Below are positions 4,594 through 5,741 of a DNA stretch of 5,741 nt, piece after piece. Origin of the DNA: Lachnospiraceae bacterium (GTDB lineage Bacteria; Bacillota; Clostridia; Lachnospirales; Lachnospiraceae); NCBI GenBank assembly GCA_009774535.1, contig VSNY01000217.1, positions 1-5,741 on the forward strand, in the 5' to 3' direction. Within the stretch, counting starts at the first letter, position 1, and each line of letters begins with the position of its first letter. Both the position numbers and the translations under genes were made by a program. The notes under the pieces are model-generated. The model ran no database searches and was not told the DNA's origin. It was given only the letters and a program-made list of their open reading frames with translations.

Positions 4594-4872
4594 ATGGAAA
4601 AAGTGAGGTTTCAGGTGTTGGGGTATCGCAACTTTAGCAGGAAATCAGACGGGAAGCCGCTGACAGTCCTGACAGCGTTTTACTCATGTACGCCGCAGGA
4701 CAATGAGAAAGGGGCCTTTGGATGCAAGTACACGGATTTCTTCCTGCCGGATGACAAGGTCGGGACGCTCCAGCCTTCCTGTATCGGGCAGGAGTTCATC
4801 CCCCAGTACGGCATCAACGGTTTCGGCAAGCCTACGCTGGAGGATTACTCCTTCAAGGAATGGAAGGCATAG
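4594..4872 (+). CDS. Putative phage ssDNA-binding protein (gpV-like), 92 aa
   Basis: This cytoplasmic protein starts MEKVRFQVLGYRNFSRKSDG. An N-terminal beta strand, a Lys/Gly turn, an aromatic strand (AFYSC), an acidic loop and a late strand-turn-strand with NGFGKPTLEDYSF suggest a small all-beta OB-like fold. Length and position just before the small membrane and coat genes match gene V protein of Ff phages, which coats ssDNA and controls packaging. I see no decisive signature, so the function is inferred from size, predicted fold and synteny. AAAGG at 4581-4585 is eight bases before the ATG. The stop at 4872 is six bases before the next start, implying coupling. A conserved unknown protein without ssDNA binding is the alternative. 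Confidence 0.5.
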   Translation: MEKVRFQVLGYRNFSRKSDGKPLTVLTAFYSCTPQDNEKGAFGCKYTDFFLPDDKVGTLQPSCIGQEFIPQYGINGFGKPTLEDYSFKEWKA

Positions 4873-4878
4873 GCTGCC

Positions 4879-5364
4879 ATGGAAGAGTATGAAGTGGACT
4901 ATGAACCGGAAGGGCCGGCAGATCAGGAAGAAACCATAACGGAACCAGAGCCGGAAGAGGCTGAGCCGGGAGAACCGGAGCAGGAAGGAACGGAACAGGG
5001 ACCAGAGGCGCCGGAGACGGAACTGGGAACACCGGAAGAAGGCGCAGCGGAAGAGCAGCCGGAGGAAGAACCGGGAGAGACTGACGCAGATCAGGAGGAA
5101 GGACCAGCAGGGGAGGAAACGGAAGAGCCGGAGGATGAGACAGTCAGCGGAAACGACCTTGTAGTCAGCGGTGACGTGATCGTCTTCCCGGAAGATTACG
5201 ACCTCTCCGCAATAGGAGGAGAACCTGCAGATACGGAATCTATTGTGCGGGCGGTTGAGGAGCAGAGCGACATCATGGCGGCAGGGTTTACCTGTACATG
5301 CTTCATGCTCGGCGTGCTCGCCGGTGCGCTGGTGATAGCCGGGTTCCGGCTGAGGAGGGTCTGA
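4879..5364 (+). CDS. Acidic Glu/Pro-rich single-pass membrane protein
   Basis: This 161-aa protein falls into three parts. Residues 1-88 are almost entirely Glu, Pro, Gly, Ala, Asp, Gln and Thr, highly negative and presumably disordered. Residues 89-132 are more ordered (SGNDLVVSGDVIVFPEDYDL, then a short helix). Residues 134-156 form a membrane helix (AAGFTCTCFMLGVLAGALVI) ended by FRLRR. There is no N-terminal signal peptide. The basic C-terminus predicts that end inside and the acidic part outside. Its place between a gpV-like and small coat-like genes suggests a virion or assembly protein with a surface-exposed stalk; no homologue is recognised. GGAAGG lies about eleven bases upstream of the ATG, so translation probably depends on coupling. 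The coding strand is nearly free of T over the acidic part. Confidence 0.75.
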   Translation: MEEYEVDYEPEGPADQEETITEPEPEEAEPGEPEQEGTEQGPEAPETELGTPEEGAAEEQPEEEPGETDADQEEGPAGEETEEPEDETVSGNDLVVSGDVIVFPEDYDLSAIGGEPADTESIVRAVEEQSDIMAAGFTCTCFMLGVLAGALVIAGFRLRRV

Positions 5365-5365
5365 G

Positions 5366-5500
5366 ATGTTAGAGAGCATGCTCCAGCAGTTCGTCACTGT
5401 TGCCGGCATGGGCATCGCCATAGGCGGCGGCATGTGCGGCATTGTGATAATACTCGATTATGTGGTCACAAGCGCATTTTCGATGATGAGAGTGAGGTGA
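5366..5500 (+). CDS. 44-aa membrane peptide, minor-coat-like (gpVII/gpIX-like)
   Basis: The gene encodes MLESMLQQFVTVAGMGIAIG followed by GGMCGIVIILDYVV and a basic end SMMRVR. It is one hydrophobic, Gly-rich helix at about residues 9-30, with acid near the N-terminus and arginines at the C-terminus. It starts one base after the preceding stop, with AGGAGGG six bases upstream, and its own stop codon lies inside the ribosome site of the next gene, so the three genes are translationally linked. Size, charge pattern and position before the major-coat-like gene recall gpVII and gpIX, the 32-33-aa tip proteins of Ff virions. Sequence identity cannot be claimed. Confidence 0.7.
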   Translation: MLESMLQQFVTVAGMGIAIGGGMCGIVIILDYVVTSAFSMMRVR

Positions 5501-5505
5501 TAGGT

Positions 5506-5741
5506 GTGGGTTTAGGCACAAGGTTTATGGCGCTGGCACCGAAAGCGGGAGCAGCGCTGCTGTCTGCCGGCGGGGATGTCGCGTCCGGGTTTGACGTGAC
5601 TACGATCATGGCTGATTCGGTAAAGACTACGCAGGGGCAGATTTTTTCAGTCTTGGCAATCGTAGTCCCGGCGATCGTTGCGATTGTTGCGGCAGTAGTC
5701 GGCGTCAAGTTCGGCATCGGCTGGCTGAAGAAAATCAAAGG
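5506..5741 (+). CDS. Major-coat-like protein of filamentous phage (3'-truncated by window)
   Basis: Seventy-eight codons are present with no stop before the window ends. The GTG at 5506 is chosen because GAGGTGA ends five bases upstream; an ATG at 5527 (residue 8) has a poorer site. Layout: a short N-terminal stretch with Arg6 and a partly hydrophobic ALAPKAGAALLSAGG that may be a weak leader; a polar part with Asp24, Asp30 and Asp37; a long hydrophobic helix, residues 46-67 (IFSVLAIVVPAIVAIVAAVV); then VKFGIGWLKKIK. Acidic N-terminal half, membrane helix and a lysine-rich end that would face the DNA is the plan of gpVIII-type coat proteins, which sit in the membrane before assembly around ssDNA. 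Gene order supports this. A small ICE membrane protein is the main alternative. Confidence 0.7.
   Translation, partial: MGLGTRFMALAPKAGAALLSAGGDVASGFDVTTIMADSVKTTQGQIFSVLAIVVPAIVAIVAAVVGVKFGIGWLKKIK

Larger units (their letters stand above)
2215..5741. mobile_element. Element 2: inovirus-like (filamentous phage) prophage, left part
   Basis: From the att core rightward the DNA becomes GC-richer. It carries, in order: a hairpin-rich origin region, a Rep_trans replicase, a toxin-antitoxin-like locus, an RHH repressor with operators, and an operon of small proteins ending in a filamentous-coat-like protein. The order of a putative ssDNA-binding protein, small membrane proteins and a major coat matches Ff-type phages. 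No Zot/gpI ATPase, adsorption protein or integrase of this element is in the window, so the call rests on gene order and the coat-like protein. An ICE or plasmid is the alternative, because Rep_trans proteins also occur there. The right end is outside the window. Confidence 0.65.

Noticed and set aside
4566..4637. 23-codon frame starting MKRKGKGKGHGK
   Set aside because: It overlaps the 92-aa gene in another frame, has a weak distant ribosome site, and its Lys/Gly codons come from the A/G-rich ribosome-site tract of that gene.
4684..5442. 252-residue minus-strand reading frame
   Set aside because: It is antisense to the 92-aa, acidic and 44-aa genes. The purine-rich, nearly T-free coding strand suppresses minus-strand stop codons, and the predicted product is an Arg/Phe/Leu-rich low-complexity shadow with no good ribosome site.
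2361..5741. Integrative conjugative element of Tn916/ICEBs1 type
   Set aside because: Rep_trans and the origin hairpin would fit, but no FtsK-type coupling protein, ArdA, TcpE or VirB4-like gene appears, and the operon has coat-like small proteins instead. Kept as the main alternative until the right flank is seen.

Overview
The window looks like accessory DNA from a Clostridia-type Firmicute, possibly a gut Lachnospiraceae. That assignment is inferred from strong AGGAGG-like ribosome sites, TTGACA/TATAAT promoters, a Rep_trans replicase, a tyrosine integrase of Gram-positive phage/ICE type and a fragment of a clostridial-type tRNA-Gly. No housekeeping gene is present. Two small rolling-circle mobile elements appear to lie head to tail, separated by a 20-bp tRNA 3'-end att sequence at 2195-2214.

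Element 1 (1 to about 2194, visibly AT-rich) contains the 3' part of an HUH replication initiator with a YxxxY catalytic helix, a terminator, an AT-rich spacer, and a complete tyrosine recombinase whose ribosome site is embedded in overlapping inverted repeats. A perfect 10-bp inverted repeat and the att core follow.

Element 2 (about 2215 to beyond the window end, visibly GC-richer) reads as a filamentous-phage (inovirus-like) prophage. It starts with a string of short hairpins ending in a C5/G5 dyad that looks like a rolling-circle origin, followed by a Rep_trans-family replicase. Next comes what looks like a type I toxin-antitoxin locus: a 33-aa hydrophobic peptide with its own promoter and a bidirectional terminator, opposed by a minus-strand promoter with a perfect TATAAT. 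A small ribbon-helix-helix repressor is transcribed leftward from a control region carrying two identical GTGACGTCAC palindromes, one of them inside a strong rightward promoter. That promoter reads into a compact operon: a 64-aa unknown protein, a 92-aa protein that could be the ssDNA-binding protein, a very acidic Glu/Pro-rich membrane protein, a 44-aa membrane peptide and a major-coat-like protein cut by the window end. The order ssDNA-binding protein, small membrane proteins, major coat matches genes V-VII-IX-VIII of Ff phages.

Inferred working model: the replicase nicks the hairpin origin and makes circular ssDNA, the RHH protein keeps the virion operon silent in the prophage, the toxin-antitoxin locus stabilises the element, and element 1's integrase (or one outside the window) recombines at the tRNA-Gly 3' end. 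The morphogenesis ATPase (Zot/gpI) that would settle the inovirus assignment is not in the window.
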